Shown here: positions 27,801 through 41,900 of the stretch, in pieces
How the letters are laid out: each line of letters starts with the position of its first letter
How positions within the stretch are numbered: the stretch's first letter is position 1
Assembly: GCA_963170055.1 (NCBI GenBank)
Contig: CAUJGJ010000347.1
Coordinates: 1,282,201-1,346,200 of the forward strand
Source: Halisarca cf. caerulea
Taxonomy: Eukaryota; Porifera; Demospongiae; Chondrillida; Halisarcidae
Length of the DNA: 64,000 nucleotides
Direction: 5' to 3'
Notes under the pieces: generated by a model
The model's input: the letters and a program-made list of their open reading frames with translations, nothing else
Told to the model about the DNA's origin: nothing
Database searches by the model: none
Translations under genes and position numbers: made by a program

Positions 27801-30800
27801 CTAATACCAATATTTGGCACTAGCACCACGCACTTTCCCAGTGGACACACATGAAGTTTGTGAGGTGTTGTGGGCGTATTTGTGTAGTGTTGGATATGCT
27901 GGTGCTAATACCAATATTTTACACTAGCACCACGCACATTCCCAGTGGACACACATGACCTTTCTGAAGTGCTGTGGGCGTATTTGTGTAGTGTTGGATA
28001 TGCTGGTGCTAGTACCAATATTTGGCACTAGAACCACGCACATTCCCAGTGGACACACATGAAGTTTGTGAAGTGTTGTAGGCGTATTTGTGTAGTGTTG
28101 GATATGCTGGTGCTAATACCAATATTTGGCACTAGCACCACGCCCATTCCCAGTGGACACACATGACCTTTCTGAAGTGCTGTGGGCGTATTTGTGTAGT
28201 GTTGGATATGCTGGTACTAATACCAATATTTGGCACTAGCACCACGCACATTCCCAGTGGACACACATTAAGTTTTCTGAAGTGCTGTGGGCGTATTTGT
28301 GTAGTGTTGGATATGCTGGTGCTAATACCAATATTTGGCACTAGCACCACGCACATTCCCAGTGGACACACATGACCTTTCTGAAGTGCTGTGGGCGTAT
28401 TTGTGTAGTGTTGGATATGCTGGTGCTAGTACCAATATTTGGCACTAGAACCACGCACATTCCCAGTGGACACACATGAAGTTTCTGAAGTGCTGTGGGC
28501 ATATTTGTGTAGTGTTGGATATGCTGGTGCTAGTACCAATATTTGGCACTAGAACCACGCACATTCCCAGTGGACACACATGATGTTTCTGAATGGTTGT
28601 GGGCGTATTTGTGTAGTGTTGGATATGCTGGTGCTAATACCAATATTTGGAACTAGCACCACGCATATTCTCAGTGGACACACATGACATTCCTGAAGTG
28701 CTGTGGGCGTATTTGTGTAGTGTTGGATATGCTGGTGCTAATACCAATATTTGGCACTAGCACCACGCACATTCCCAGTGGACACACATGACCTTTCGGA
28801 AGTGGTGTGGGCGTATTTGTGTAGTGTTGGATATGCTGGTGCTAATACCAATATTTGGCACTAGCACCACGCACATTCCCAGTGGACACACATGACCTTT
28901 CTAAAGTGCTGTGGGCGTTTTTGTGTAGTGTTGGATATGCTGGTGCTAATACCAATATTTGGCACTAGCACCACGCACTTTCCCAGTGGACACACATGAA
29001 GTTTGTGAAGTGTTGTGGGCGTATTTGTGTAGTGTTGGATATGCTGGTGCTAATACCAATATTTGGCACTAGCACCACGCACATTCCCAGTGGACACACA
29101 TGACCTTTCTGAAGTGCTGTGGGCGTATTTGTGTAGTGTTGGATATGCTGGTGCTAATACCAATATTTGGCACTAGAACCACGCACATTCCCAGTGGACA
29201 CACATGAAGTTTGTGAAGTGTTGTAGGCGTATTTGTGTAGTGTTGGATATGCTGGTGCTAATACCAATATTTGGCACTAGCACCACGCCCATTCCCAGTG
29301 GACACACATGACATTTCTGAAGTGCTGTGGGCGTATTTGTGTAGTGTTGGATATGCTGGTACTAATACCAATATTTGGCACTAGCACCACGCACATTCCC
29401 AGTGGACACACATTAAGTTTTCTGAAGTGCTGTGGGCGTATTTGTGTAGTGTTGGATATGCTGGTGCTAATACCAATATTTGGCACTAGCACCACGCACA
29501 TTCCCAGTGGACACAAATGACCTTTCTGAAGTGCTGTGGGCGTATTTGTGTAGTGTTGGATATGCTGGTGCTAGTACCAATATTTGGCACTAGAACCACG
29601 CACATTCCCAGTGGACACACATGAAGTTTCTGAAGTGCTGTGGGCATATTTGTGTAGTGTTGGATATGCTGGTGCTAGTACCAATATTTGGAACTAGCAC
29701 CACGCATATTCTCAGTGGACACACATGACATTCCTGAAGTGCTGTGGGCGTATTTGTGTAGTGTTGGATATGCTGGTGCTAATACCAATATTAGGCACTA
29801 GCACCACGCACATTCCCAGTGGACACACATGACCTTTCGGAAGTGGTGTGGGCGTATTTGTGTAGTGTTGGATATGCTGGTGCTAATACCAATATTTGGC
29901 ACTAGCACCACGTACATTCCCAGTGGACACACATGACCTTTCTAAAGTGCTGTGGGCGTTTTTGTGTAGTGTTGGATATGCTGGTGCTAATACCAATATT
30001 TGGCACTAGCACCACGCACTTTCCCAGTGGACACACATGAAGTTTGTGAAGTGTTGTGGGCGTATTTGTGTAGTGTTGGATATGCTGGTGCTAATACCAA
30101 TATTTGGCACTAGCACCACGCACATTCCCAGTGGACACACATGACCTTTCTGAAGTGCTGTGGGCGTATTTGTGTAGTGTTGGATATGCTGGTGCTAATA
30201 CCAATATTTGGCACTAGCACCACGCCCATTCCCAGTAGACACACATGACCTTTCTGAAGTGCTGTGGGCGTATTTGTGTAGTGTTGGATATGCTGGTGCT
30301 AATACCAATATTTGGCACTAACACCACGCACATTCCCAGTGGACACACATGACCTTTCGGAAGTGGTGTGGGCGTATTTGTGTAGTGTTGGATATGCTGG
30401 TGCTAATACCAATATTTGGCACTAGCACCACGCACATTCCCAGTGAACACACATGACCTTTCTAAAGTGCTGTGGGCGTATTTGTGTAGTGTTGGATATG
30501 CTGGTACTAATACCAATATTTGGCACTAGCACCACGCACATTCCCAGTGGACACACAGTAAGTTTTCTGAAGTGCTGTGGGCGTATTTGTGTAGTGTTGG
30601 ATATGCTGGTGCTAGTACCAATATTTGGCACTAGCACCACGCACATTCCCAGTGGACACACATGACCTTTCATAAGTGCTGTGGGCGTATTTGTGTAGTG
30701 TTGGATATGCTGGTGCTAGTACCAATATTTGGCACTAGAACCACGCACATTCCCAGTGGACACACATGAAGTTTCTGAAGTGCTGTGGGCATATTTGTGT

Positions 30801-31300
30801 AGTGTTGGATATGCTGGTGCTAGTACCAATATTTGGCACTAGAACCACGCACATTCCCAGTGGACACACATGAAGTTTCTGAATGGTTGTGGGCGTATTT
30901 GTGTAGTGTTGGATATGCTGGTGCTAATACCAATATTTGGAACTAGCACCACGCATATTCTCAGTGGACACACATGACATTCCTGAAGTGCTGTGGGCGT
31001 ATTTGTGTAGTGTTGGATATGCTGGTGCTAATACCAATATTTGGCACTAGCACCACGCACATTCCCAGTGGACACACATGACCTTTCGGAAGTGGTGTGG
31101 GCGTATTTGTGTAGTGTTGGATATGCTGGTGCTAATACCAATATTTGGCACTAGCACCACGCACATTCCCAGTTGACACACATGACCTTTCTAAAGTGCT
31201 GTGGGCGTATTTGTGTAGTGTTGGATATGCTGGTGCTAATACCAATATTTGGCACTAGCACCACGCACTTTCCCAGTGGACACACATGAAGTTTGTGAAG
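24830..31300. repeat. 11-monomer HOR, 1145 bp, about 5.5 copies
   Basis: The 105-bp marker monomer recurs at 25980, 27125, 28270, 29415 and 30560, exactly 1145 bp apart (ten 104-bp and one 105-bp monomers). Within each unit the subtypes follow the order marker, AGAACC type, GGGCATATTTG type, GAATGGTTGTGGG, GGAACTAGCACC, CATATTCTCAG, CTTTCGGAAGTGG, GGGCGTTTTTG, CACTTTCCC and CGCCCATTCCC, with local losses. The first step (24731 to 25980) is 1249 bp, one monomer longer. Confidence 0.92.
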
Positions 31301-31309
31301 TGTTGTGGG

Positions 31310-31800
31310 CGTATTTGTGTAGTGTTGGATATGCTGGTGCTAATACCAATATTAGGCACTAGCACCACGCACATTCCCAGTGGACACACATGACATTCCT
31401 GAAGTGCTGTGGGAGTATTTGTGTAGTGTTGGATATGCTGGTGCTAATACCAATATTTGGCACTAGCACCACGCACATTCCCAGTGGACACACATGACCT
31501 TTCTGAAGTGCTGTGGGCATATTTGTGTAGTGTTGGATATGCTGGTGCTAGTACCAATATTTGGCACTATAACCACGCACATTCCCAGTGGACACACATG
31601 AAGTTTCTGAAGGGTTGTGGGCGTATTTGTGTAGTGTTGCATATGCTGGTGCTAATACCAATATTTGGCACTAGCACCACGCATATTCTCAGTGGACACA
31701 CATGACATTCCTGAAGTGCTGTGGGCGTATTTGTGTAGTGTTGGATATGCTGGTGCTAATACCAATATTTGGCACTAGCACCACGCACATTCCCAGTGGA
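31310..31800. repeat. Block-A-type island inside block B
   Basis: The monomers here carry ATATTAGGC, GGGAGTATTTG, GGCACTATAACC (about 31566), GAAGGGTTGTGGG and CATATTCTCAG in the same order as 248-600, 1912-2264 and 5760-6112. They interrupt the 1145-bp HOR of block B. One private change is GTTGCATATGCTGG near 31637. The island shows exchange between the two blocks, or that they descend from a mixed ancestor. Confidence 0.8.
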
Positions 31801-31840
31801 CACACATGACCTTTCTGAAGTGCTGTGGGCGTATTTGTGT

Positions 31841-32075
31841 AGTTTTGGATATACTGGTGCTAATACCAATATTTGGCACTAGCACCACGCACATTCCCAG
31901 TGGACACACATGAAGTTTGTGAAGTGCTTTGAGCGTATTTGTGTAGTGTTGGATATGCTGGTGCTAATAAAAATATTTGGTAATAGCACCATGCACATTC
32001 CCAATTTACACACATGGAGTGTCTGAAGTACTGTAGGTGTTTTTGTGCAGAGTGGAATATACTGGTGCTAAAACC
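31841..32075. repeat. Diverged edge-type cassette, internal copy 1
   Basis: This run of about 2.3 monomers is far more diverged than its neighbours: AGTTTTGGATATACTGG, CTTTGAGCG, AATAAAAATATTTGG, CACCATGCAC, CCCAATTTACAC, GGAGTGTCTGAAG and GCAGAGTGGAATATAC. The same cassette lies at 42661-42930 and 57952-58190, with a sister version at 58890-59130. The private changes GGAGTG and GCAGAG are shared with the 42.7 and 58.0 kb copies but not with the 58.9 kb one. Confidence 0.88.
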
Positions 32076-32399
32076 AATATTTGGCACTAGCACCACGCAC
32101 ATTCCCAGTGGACACACATGACCTTTCTGAAGTGCTGTGGGCGTATTTGTGTAGTGTTGGATATGCTGGTGCTAGTACCAATATTTGGCACTAGTACCAC
32201 GCACTTTCCCAGTGGACACACATGAAGTTTGTGAAGTGTTGTGGGCGTATTTGTGTAGTGTTGGATATGCTGGTGCTAATACCAATATTTGGCACTAGCA
32301 CCACGCACTTTCCCAGTGGACACACATGACCTTTCTGAAGTGCTGTGGGCGTATTTGTGTAGTGTTGGATATGCTGGTGCTAGTACCAATATTTGGCAC

Positions 32400-34970
32400 T
32401 AGAACCACGCACATTCCCAGTGGACACACATGACCTTTCGGAAGTGGTGTGGGCGTATTTGTGTAGTGTTGGATATGCTGGTGCTAATACCAATATTTGG
32501 CACTAGCACCACGCACATTCCCAGTGAACACACATGACCTTTCTAAAGTGCTGTGGGCGTATTTGTGTAGTGTTGGATATGCTGGTACTAATACCAATAT
32601 TTGGCACTAGCACCACGCACATTCCCAGTGGACACACATTAAGTTTTCTGAAGTGCTGTGGGCGTATTTGTGTAGTGTTGGATATGCTGGTGCTAATACC
32701 AATATTTGGCACTAGCACCACGCACATTCCCAGTGGACACACATGACCTTTCTGAAGTGCTGTGGGCGTATTTGTGTAGTGTTGGATATGCTGGTGCTAG
32801 TACCAATATTTGGCACTAGAACCACGCACATTCCCAGTGGACACACATGAAGTATCTGAAGTGCTGTGGGCATATTTGTGTAGTGTTGGATATGCTGGTG
32901 CTAGTACCAATATTTGGCACTAGAACCACGCACATTCCCAGTGGACACACATGAAGTTTCTGAATGGTTGTGGGCGTATTTGTGTAGTGTTGGATATGCT
33001 GGTGCTAATACCAATATTTGGAACTAGCACCACGCATATTCTCAGTGGACACACATGACATTCCTGAAGTGCTGTGGGCGTATTTGTGTAGTGTTGGATA
33101 TGCTGGTGCTAATACCAATATTTGGCACTAGCACCACGCACATTCCCAGTGGACACACATGACCTTTCGGAAGTGGTGTGGGCGTATTTGTGTAGTGTTG
33201 GATATGCTGGTGCTAATACCAATATTTGGCACTAGCACCACGCACATTCCCAGTGGACACACATGACCTTTCTAAAGTGCTGTGGGCGTTTTTGTGTAGT
33301 GTTGGATAGGCTGGTGCTAATACCAATATTTGGCACTAGCACCACGCACTTTCCCAGTGGACACACATGAAGTTTGTGAAGTGTTGTGGGCGTATTTGTG
33401 TAGTGTTGGATATGCTGGTGCTAATACCAATATTTGGCACTAGCACCACGCACATTCCCAGTGGACACACATGACCTTTCTGAAGTGCTGTGGGCGTATT
33501 TGTGTAGTGTTGGATATGCTGGTGCTAATACCAATATTTGGCACTAGAACCACGCACATTCCCAGTGGACACACATGAAGTTTGTGAAGTGTTGTAGGCG
33601 TATTTGTGTAGTGTTGGATATGCTGGTGCTAATACCAATATTTGGCACTAGCACCACGCCCATTCCCAGTGGACACACATGACCTTTCTGAAGTGCTGTG
33701 GGCGTATTTGTGTAGTGTTGGATATGCTGGTACTAATACCAATATTTGGCACTAGCACCACGCACATTCCCAGTGGACACACATTAAGTTTTCTGAAGTG
33801 CTGTGGGCGTATTTGTGTAGTGTTGGATATGCTGGTGCTAATACCAATATTTGGCACTAGCACCACGCACATTCCCAGTGGACACACATGACCTTTCTGA
33901 AGTGCTGTGGGCGTATTTGTGTAGTGTTGGATATGCTGGTGCTAGTACAAATATTTGGCACTAGAACCACGCACATTCCCAGTGGACACACATGAAGTTT
34001 CTGAAGTGCTGTGGGCATATTTGTGTAGTGTTGGATATGCTGGTGCTAGTACCAATATTTGGCACTAGAACCACGCACATTCCCAGTGGACACACATGAT
34101 GTTTCTGAATGGTTGTGGGCGTATTTGTGTAGTGTTGGATATGCTGGTGCTAATACCAATATTTGGAACTAGCACCACGCATATTCTCAGTGGACACACA
34201 TGACATTCCTGAAGTGCTGTGGGCGTATTTGTGTAGTGTTGGATATGCTGGTGCTAATACCAATATTTGGCACTAGCACCACGCACATTCCCAGTGGACA
34301 CACATTAAGTTTTCTGAAGTGCTGTGGGCGTATTTGTGTAGTGTTGGATATGCTGGTGCTAATACCAATATTTGGCACTAGCACCACGCACATTCCCAGT
34401 GGACACACATGACCTTTCTGAAGTGCTGTGGGCGTATTTGTGTAGTGTTGGATATGCTGGTGCTAGTACCAATATTTGGCACTAGAACCACGCACATTCC
34501 CAGTGGACACACATGAAGTATCTGAAGTGCTGTGGGCATATTTGTGTAGTGTTGGATATGCTGGTGCTAGTACCAATATTTGGCACTAGAACCACGCACA
34601 TTCCCAGTGGACACACATGAAGTTTCTGAATGGTTGTGGGCGTATTTGTGTAGTGTTGGATATGCTGGTGCTAATACCAATATTTGGAACTAGCACCACG
34701 CATATTCTCAGTGGACACACATGACATTCCTGAAGTGCTGTGGGCGTATTTGTGTAGTGTTGGATATGCTGGTGCTAATACCAATATTTGGCACTAGCAC
34801 CACGCACATTCCCAGTGGACACACATGACCTTTCGGAAGTGGTGTGGGCGTATTTGTGTAGTGTTGGATATGCTGGTGCTAATACCAATATTTGGCACTA
34901 GCACCACGCACATTCCCAGTGGACACACATGACCTTTCTAAAGTGCTTTGGGCGTTTTTGTGTAGTGTTG
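32400..34970. repeat. Block B HOR segment, 1145-bp phase with truncated units
   Basis: The marker monomer occurs at 32641, 33786 (step 1145) and 34307 (step 521, five monomers), so a complete 11-monomer unit is followed by a shortened one. GGATAGGCTGG at about 33306 and 34972 and GTACAAATATTTGG at about 33946 and 35612 show a further 1666-bp copy relationship with the segment to the right. Confidence 0.8.
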
Positions 34971-37900
34971 GATAGGCTGGTGCTAATACCAATATTTGGC
35001 ACTAGCACCACGCACTTTCCCAGTGGACACACATGAAGTTTGTGAAGTGTTGTGGGCGTATTTGTGTAGTGTTGGATATGCTGGTGCTAATACCAATATT
35101 TGGCACTAGCACCACGCACATTCCCAGTGGACACACATGACCTTTCTGAAGTGCTGTGGGCGTATTTGTGTAGTGTTGGATATGCTGGTGCTAATACCAA
35201 TATTTGGCACTAGAACCACGCACATTCCCAGTGGACACACATGAAGTTTGTGAAGTGTTGTAGGCGTATTTGTGTAGTGTTGGATATGCTGGTGCTAATA
35301 CCAATATTTGGCACTAGCACCACGCCCATTCCCAGTGGACACACATGACCTTTCTGAAGTGCTGTGGGCGTATTTGTGTAGTGTTGGATATGCTGGTACT
35401 AATACCAATATTTGGCACTAGCACCACGCACATTCCCAGTGGACACACATTAAGTTTTCTGAAGTGCTGTGGGCGTATTTGTGTAGTGTTGGATATGCTG
35501 GTGCTAATACCAATATTTGGCACTAGCACCACGCACATTCCCAGTGGACACACATGACCTTTCTGAAGTGCTGTGGGCGTATTTGTGTAGTGTTGGATAT
35601 GCTGGTGCTAGTACAAATATTTGGCACTAGAACCACGCACATTCCCAGTGGACACACATGAAGTTTCTGAAGTGCTGTGGGCATATTTGTGTAGTGTTGG
35701 ATATGCTGGTGCTAGTACCAATATTTGGCACTAGAACCACGCACATTCCCAGTGGACACACATGATGTTTCTGAATGGTTGTGGGCGTATTTGTGTAGTG
35801 TTGGATATGCTGGTGCTAATACCAATATTTGGAACTAGCACCACGCATATTCTCAGTGGACACACATGACATTCCTGAAGTGCTGTGGGCGTATTTGTGT
35901 AGTGTTGGATATGCTGGTGCTAATACCAATATTTGGCACTAGCACCACGCACATTCCCAGTGGACACACATGACCTTTCGGAAGTGGTGTGGGCGTATTT
36001 GTGTAGTGTTGGATATGCTGGTGCTAATACCAATATTTGGCACTAGCACCACGCACATTCCCAGTGGACACACATGACCTTTCTAAAGTGCTGTGGGCGT
36101 TTTTGTGTAGTGTTGGATATGCTGGTGCTAATACCAATATTTGGCACTAGCACCACGCACTTTCCCAGTGGACACACATGAAGTTTGTGAAGTGTTGTGG
36201 GCGTATTTGTGTAGTGTTGGATATGCTGGTGCTAATACCAATATTTGGCACTAGCACCACGCACATTCCCAGTGGACACACATGACCTTTCTGAAGTGCT
36301 GTGGGCGTATTTGTGTAGTGTTGGATATGCTGGTGCTAATACCAATATTTGGCACTAGAACCACGCACATTCCCAGTGGACACACATGAAGTTTGTGAAG
36401 TGTTGTAGGCGTATTTGTGTAGTGTTGGATATGCTGGTGCTAATACCAATATTTGGCACTAGCACCACGCCCATTCCCAGTGGACACACATGACATTTCT
36501 GAAGTGCTGTGGGCGTATTTGTGTAGTGTTGGATATGCTGGTACTAATACCAATATTTGGCACTAGCACCACGCACATTCCCAGTGGACACACATTAAGT
36601 TTTCTGAAGTGCTGTGGGCGTATTTGTGTAGTGTTGGATATACTGGTGCTAATACCAATATTTGGCACTAGCACCACGCACATTCCCAGTGGACACACAT
36701 GACCTTTCTGAAGTGCTGTGGGCGTATTTGTGTAGTGTTGGATATGCTGGTGCTAATACCAATATTTGGCACTAGAACCACGCACATTCCCAGTGGACAC
36801 ACATGAAGTTTGTGAAGTGTTGTAGGCGTATTTGTGTAGTGTTGGATATGCTGGTGCTAATACCAATATTTGGCACTAGCACCACGCCCATTCCCAGTGG
36901 ACACACATGACCTTTCTGAAGTGCTGTGGGCGTATTTGTGTAGTGTTGGATATGCTGGTGCTAATACCAATATTTGGCACTAGCACCACGCACATTCCCA
37001 GTTGACACACATGACCTTTCTGAAGTGCTGTGGGCGTATTTGTGTAGTGTTGGATATGCTGGTGCTAATACCAATATTTGGCACTAGCACCACGCACATT
37101 CCCAGTGGACACACATGACCTTTCGGAAGTGGTGTGGGCGTATTTGTGTAGTGTTGGATATGCTGGTGCTAATACCAATATTTGGCACTAGCACCACGTA
37201 CATTCCCAGTGAACACACATGACCTTTCTAAAGAGCTGTGGGCGTATTTGTGTAGTGTTGGATATGCTGGTACTAATAACAATCTTTGGCACTAGCACCA
37301 CGCACATTCCCAGTGGACACACAGTAAGTTTTCTGAAGTGCTGTGGGCGTATTTGTGTAGTGTTGGATATGCTGGTGCTAATACCAATATTTGGCACTAG
37401 CACCACGCACATTCCCAGTGGACACACATGACCTTTCTGAAGTGCTGTGGGCGTATTTGTGTAGTGTTGGATATGCTGGTGCTAGTACCAATATTTGGCA
37501 CTAGAACCACGCACATTCCCAGTGGACACACATGAAGTTTCTGAAGTGCTGTGGGCATATTTGTGTAGGGTTGGATATGCTGGTGCTAGTACCAATATTT
37601 GGACTAGAACCACGCACATTCCCAGTGGACACACATGAAGTTTCTGAATGGTTGTGGGCGTATTTGTGTAGTGTTGGATATGCTGGTGCTAATACCAATA
37701 TTTGGAACTAGCACCACGCATATTCTCAGTGGACACACATGACATTCCTGAAGTGCTGTGGGCGTATTTGTGTAGTGTTGGATATGCTGGTGCTAATACC
37801 AATATTTGGCACTAGCACCACGCACATTCCCAGTGGACACACATGACCTTTCGGAAGTGGTGTGGGCGTATTTGTGTAGTGTTGGATATGCTCGTGCTAA

Positions 37901-38683
37901 TACCAATATTTGGCACTAGCACCACGCACATTCCCAGTTGACACACATGACCTTTCTAAAGTGCTGTGGGCGTATTTGTGTAGTGTTGGATATGCTGGTG
38001 CTAATACCAATATTTGGCACTAGAACCACGCACTTTCCCAGTGGACACACATGAAGTTTGTGAAGTGTTGTGGGCGTATTTGTGTAGTGTTGGATATGCT
38101 GGTGCTAATACCAATATTTGGCACTAGCACCACGCACATTCCCAGTGGACACACATGACCTTTCTGAAGTGCTGTGGGCGTATTTGTGTAGTGTTGGATA
38201 TGCTGGTGCTAATACCAATATTTGGCACTAGAACCACGCACATTCCCAGTGGACACACATGAAGTTTGTGAAGTGTTGTAGGCGTATTTGTGTAGTGTTG
38301 GATATGCTGGTGCTAATACCAATATTTGGCACTAGCACCACGCCCATTCCCAGTGGACACACATGACCTTTCTGAAGTGCTGTGGGCGTATTTGTGTAGT
38401 ATAGTATATGCTGGTGCTAATACCAATATTTGGCACTAGCACCACGCCCATTCCCAGTGGACACACATGACCTTTCTGAAGTGCTGTGGGCGTATTTGTG
38501 TAGTGTTGGATATGCTGGTGCTAATACCAATATTTGGCACTAGCACCACGCACATTCCCAGTTGACACACATGACCTTTCTGAAGTGCTGTGGGCGTATT
38601 TGTGTAGTGTTGGATATGCTGGTGCTAATACCAATATTTGGCACTAGCACCACGCACATTCCCAGTGGACACACATGACCTTT
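34970..38683. repeat. 3.7-kb segmental duplication, copy 1 (partner 38925-42638)
   Basis: An ordered set of private variants recurs exactly 3955 bp downstream: GTACAAATATTTGG (about 35612 and 39567), GATATACTGG (about 36648 and 40603), AAAGAGCTGTGGG (about 37230 and 41185), AATAACAATCTTTGG (about 37275 and 41230), GTGTAGGGTTGG (about 37564 and 41519), TTTGGACTAGAACC (about 37600 and 41555), ATGCTCGTGC (about 37888 and 41843) and GTAGTATAGTATATG (about 38398 and 42353). I found no differences between copies at the sites I checked, so the event is likely recent. Ends are approximate to within one monomer. Confidence 0.88.
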
Positions 38684-38924
38684 CGGAAGTGGTGTGGGCG
38701 TATTTGTGTAGTGTTGGATATGCTGGTGCTAATACCAATATTTGGCACTAGCACCACGCACATTCCCAGTGAACACACATGACCTTTCTAAAGTGCTGTG
38801 GGCGTATTTGTGTAGTGTTGGATATGCTGGTACTAATACCAATATTTGGCACTAGCACCACGCACATTCCCAGTGGACACACAGTAAGTTTTCTGAAGTG
38901 CTGTGGGCGTATTTGTGTAGTGTT

Positions 38925-41900
38925 GGATATGCTGGTGCTAATACCAATATTTGGCACTAGCACCACGCACTTTCCCAGTGGACACACATGAAGTTTGTGA
39001 AGTGTTGTGGGCGTATTTGTGTAGTGTTGGATATGCTGGTGCTAATACCAATATTTGGCACTAGCACCACGCACATTCCCAGTGGACACACATGACCTTT
39101 CTGAAGTGCTGTGGGCGTATTTGTGTAGTGTTGGATATGCTGGTGCTAATACCAATATTTGGCACTAGAACCACGCACATTCCCAGTGGACACACATGAA
39201 GTTTGTGAAGTGTTGTAGGCGTATTTGTGTAGTGTTGGATATGCTGGTGCTAATACCAATATTTGGCACTAGCACCACGCCCATTCCCAGTGGACACACA
39301 TGACCTTTCTGAAGTGCTGTGGGCGTATTTGTGTAGTGTTGGATATGCTGGTACTAATACCAATATTTGGCACTAGCACCACGCACATTCCCAGTGGACA
39401 CACATTAAGTTTTCTGAAGTGCTGTGGGCGTATTTGTGTAGTGTTGGATATGCTGGTGCTAATACCAATATTTGGCACTAGCACCACGCACATTCCCAGT
39501 GGACACACATGACCTTTCTGAAGTGCTGTGGGCGTATTTGTGTAGTGTTGGATATGCTGGTGCTAGTACAAATATTTGGCACTAGAACCACGCACATTCC
39601 CAGTGGACACACATGAAGTTTCTGAAGTGCTGTGGGCATATTTGTGTAGTGTTGGATATGCTGGTGCTAGTACCAATATTTGGCACTAGAACCACGCACA
39701 TTCCCAGTGGACACACATGATGTTTCTGAATGGTTGTGGGCGTATTTGTGTAGTGTTGGATATGCTGGTGCTAATACCAATATTTGGAACTAGCACCACG
39801 CATATTCTCAGTGGACACACATGACATTCCTGAAGTGCTGTGGGCGTATTTGTGTAGTGTTGGATATGCTGGTGCTAATACCAATATTTGGCACTAGCAC
39901 CACGCACATTCCCAGTGGACACACATGACCTTTCGGAAGTGGTGTGGGCGTATTTGTGTAGTGTTGGATATGCTGGTGCTAATACCAATATTTGGCACTA
40001 GCACCACGCACATTCCCAGTGGACACACATGACCTTTCTAAAGTGCTGTGGGCGTTTTTGTGTAGTGTTGGATATGCTGGTGCTAATACCAATATTTGGC
40101 ACTAGCACCACGCACTTTCCCAGTGGACACACATGAAGTTTGTGAAGTGTTGTGGGCGTATTTGTGTAGTGTTGGATATGCTGGTGCTAATACCAATATT
40201 TGGCACTAGCACCACGCACATTCCCAGTGGACACACATGACCTTTCTGAAGTGCTGTGGGCGTATTTGTGTAGTGTTGGATATGCTGGTGCTAATACCAA
40301 TATTTGGCACTAGAACCACGCACATTCCCAGTGGACACACATGAAGTTTGTGAAGTGTTGTAGGCGTATTTGTGTAGTGTTGGATATGCTGGTGCTAATA
40401 CCAATATTTGGCACTAGCACCACGCCCATTCCCAGTGGACACACATGACATTTCTGAAGTGCTGTGGGCGTATTTGTGTAGTGTTGGATATGCTGGTACT
40501 AATACCAATATTTGGCACTAGCACCACGCACATTCCCAGTGGACACACATTAAGTTTTCTGAAGTGCTGTGGGCGTATTTGTGTAGTGTTGGATATACTG
40601 GTGCTAATACCAATATTTGGCACTAGCACCACGCACATTCCCAGTGGACACACATGACCTTTCTGAAGTGCTGTGGGCGTATTTGTGTAGTGTTGGATAT
40701 GCTGGTGCTAATACCAATATTTGGCACTAGAACCACGCACATTCCCAGTGGACACACATGAAGTTTGTGAAGTGTTGTAGGCGTATTTGTGTAGTGTTGG
40801 ATATGCTGGTGCTAATACCAATATTTGGCACTAGCACCACGCCCATTCCCAGTGGACACACATGACCTTTCTGAAGTGCTGTGGGCGTATTTGTGTAGTG
40901 TTGGATATGCTGGTGCTAATACCAATATTTGGCACTAGCACCACGCACATTCCCAGTTGACACACATGACCTTTCTGAAGTGCTGTGGGCGTATTTGTGT
41001 AGTGTTGGATATGCTGGTGCTAATACCAATATTTGGCACTAGCACCACGCACATTCCCAGTGGACACACATGACCTTTCGGAAGTGGTGTGGGCGTATTT
41101 GTGTAGTGTTGGATATGCTGGTGCTAATACCAATATTTGGCACTAGCACCACGTACATTCCCAGTGAACACACATGACCTTTCTAAAGAGCTGTGGGCGT
41201 ATTTGTGTAGTGTTGGATATGCTGGTACTAATAACAATCTTTGGCACTAGCACCACGCACATTCCCAGTGGACACACAGTAAGTTTTCTGAAGTGCTGTG
41301 GGCGTATTTGTGTAGTGTTGGATATGCTGGTGCTAATACCAATATTTGGCACTAGCACCACGCACATTCCCAGTGGACACACATGACCTTTCTGAAGTGC
41401 TGTGGGCGTATTTGTGTAGTGTTGGATATGCTGGTGCTAGTACCAATATTTGGCACTAGAACCACGCACATTCCCAGTGGACACACATGAAGTTTCTGAA
41501 GTGCTGTGGGCATATTTGTGTAGGGTTGGATATGCTGGTGCTAGTACCAATATTTGGACTAGAACCACGCACATTCCCAGTGGACACACATGAAGTTTCT
41601 GAATGGTTGTGGGCGTATTTGTGTAGTGTTGGATATGCTGGTGCTAATACCAATATTTGGAACTAGCACCACGCATATTCTCAGTGGACACACATGACAT
41701 TCCTGAAGTGCTGTGGGCGTATTTGTGTAGTGTTGGATATGCTGGTGCTAATACCAATATTTGGCACTAGCACCACGCACATTCCCAGTGGACACACATG
41801 ACCTTTCGGAAGTGGTGTGGGCGTATTTGTGTAGTGTTGGATATGCTCGTGCTAATACCAATATTTGGCACTAGCACCACGCACATTCCCAGTTGACACA

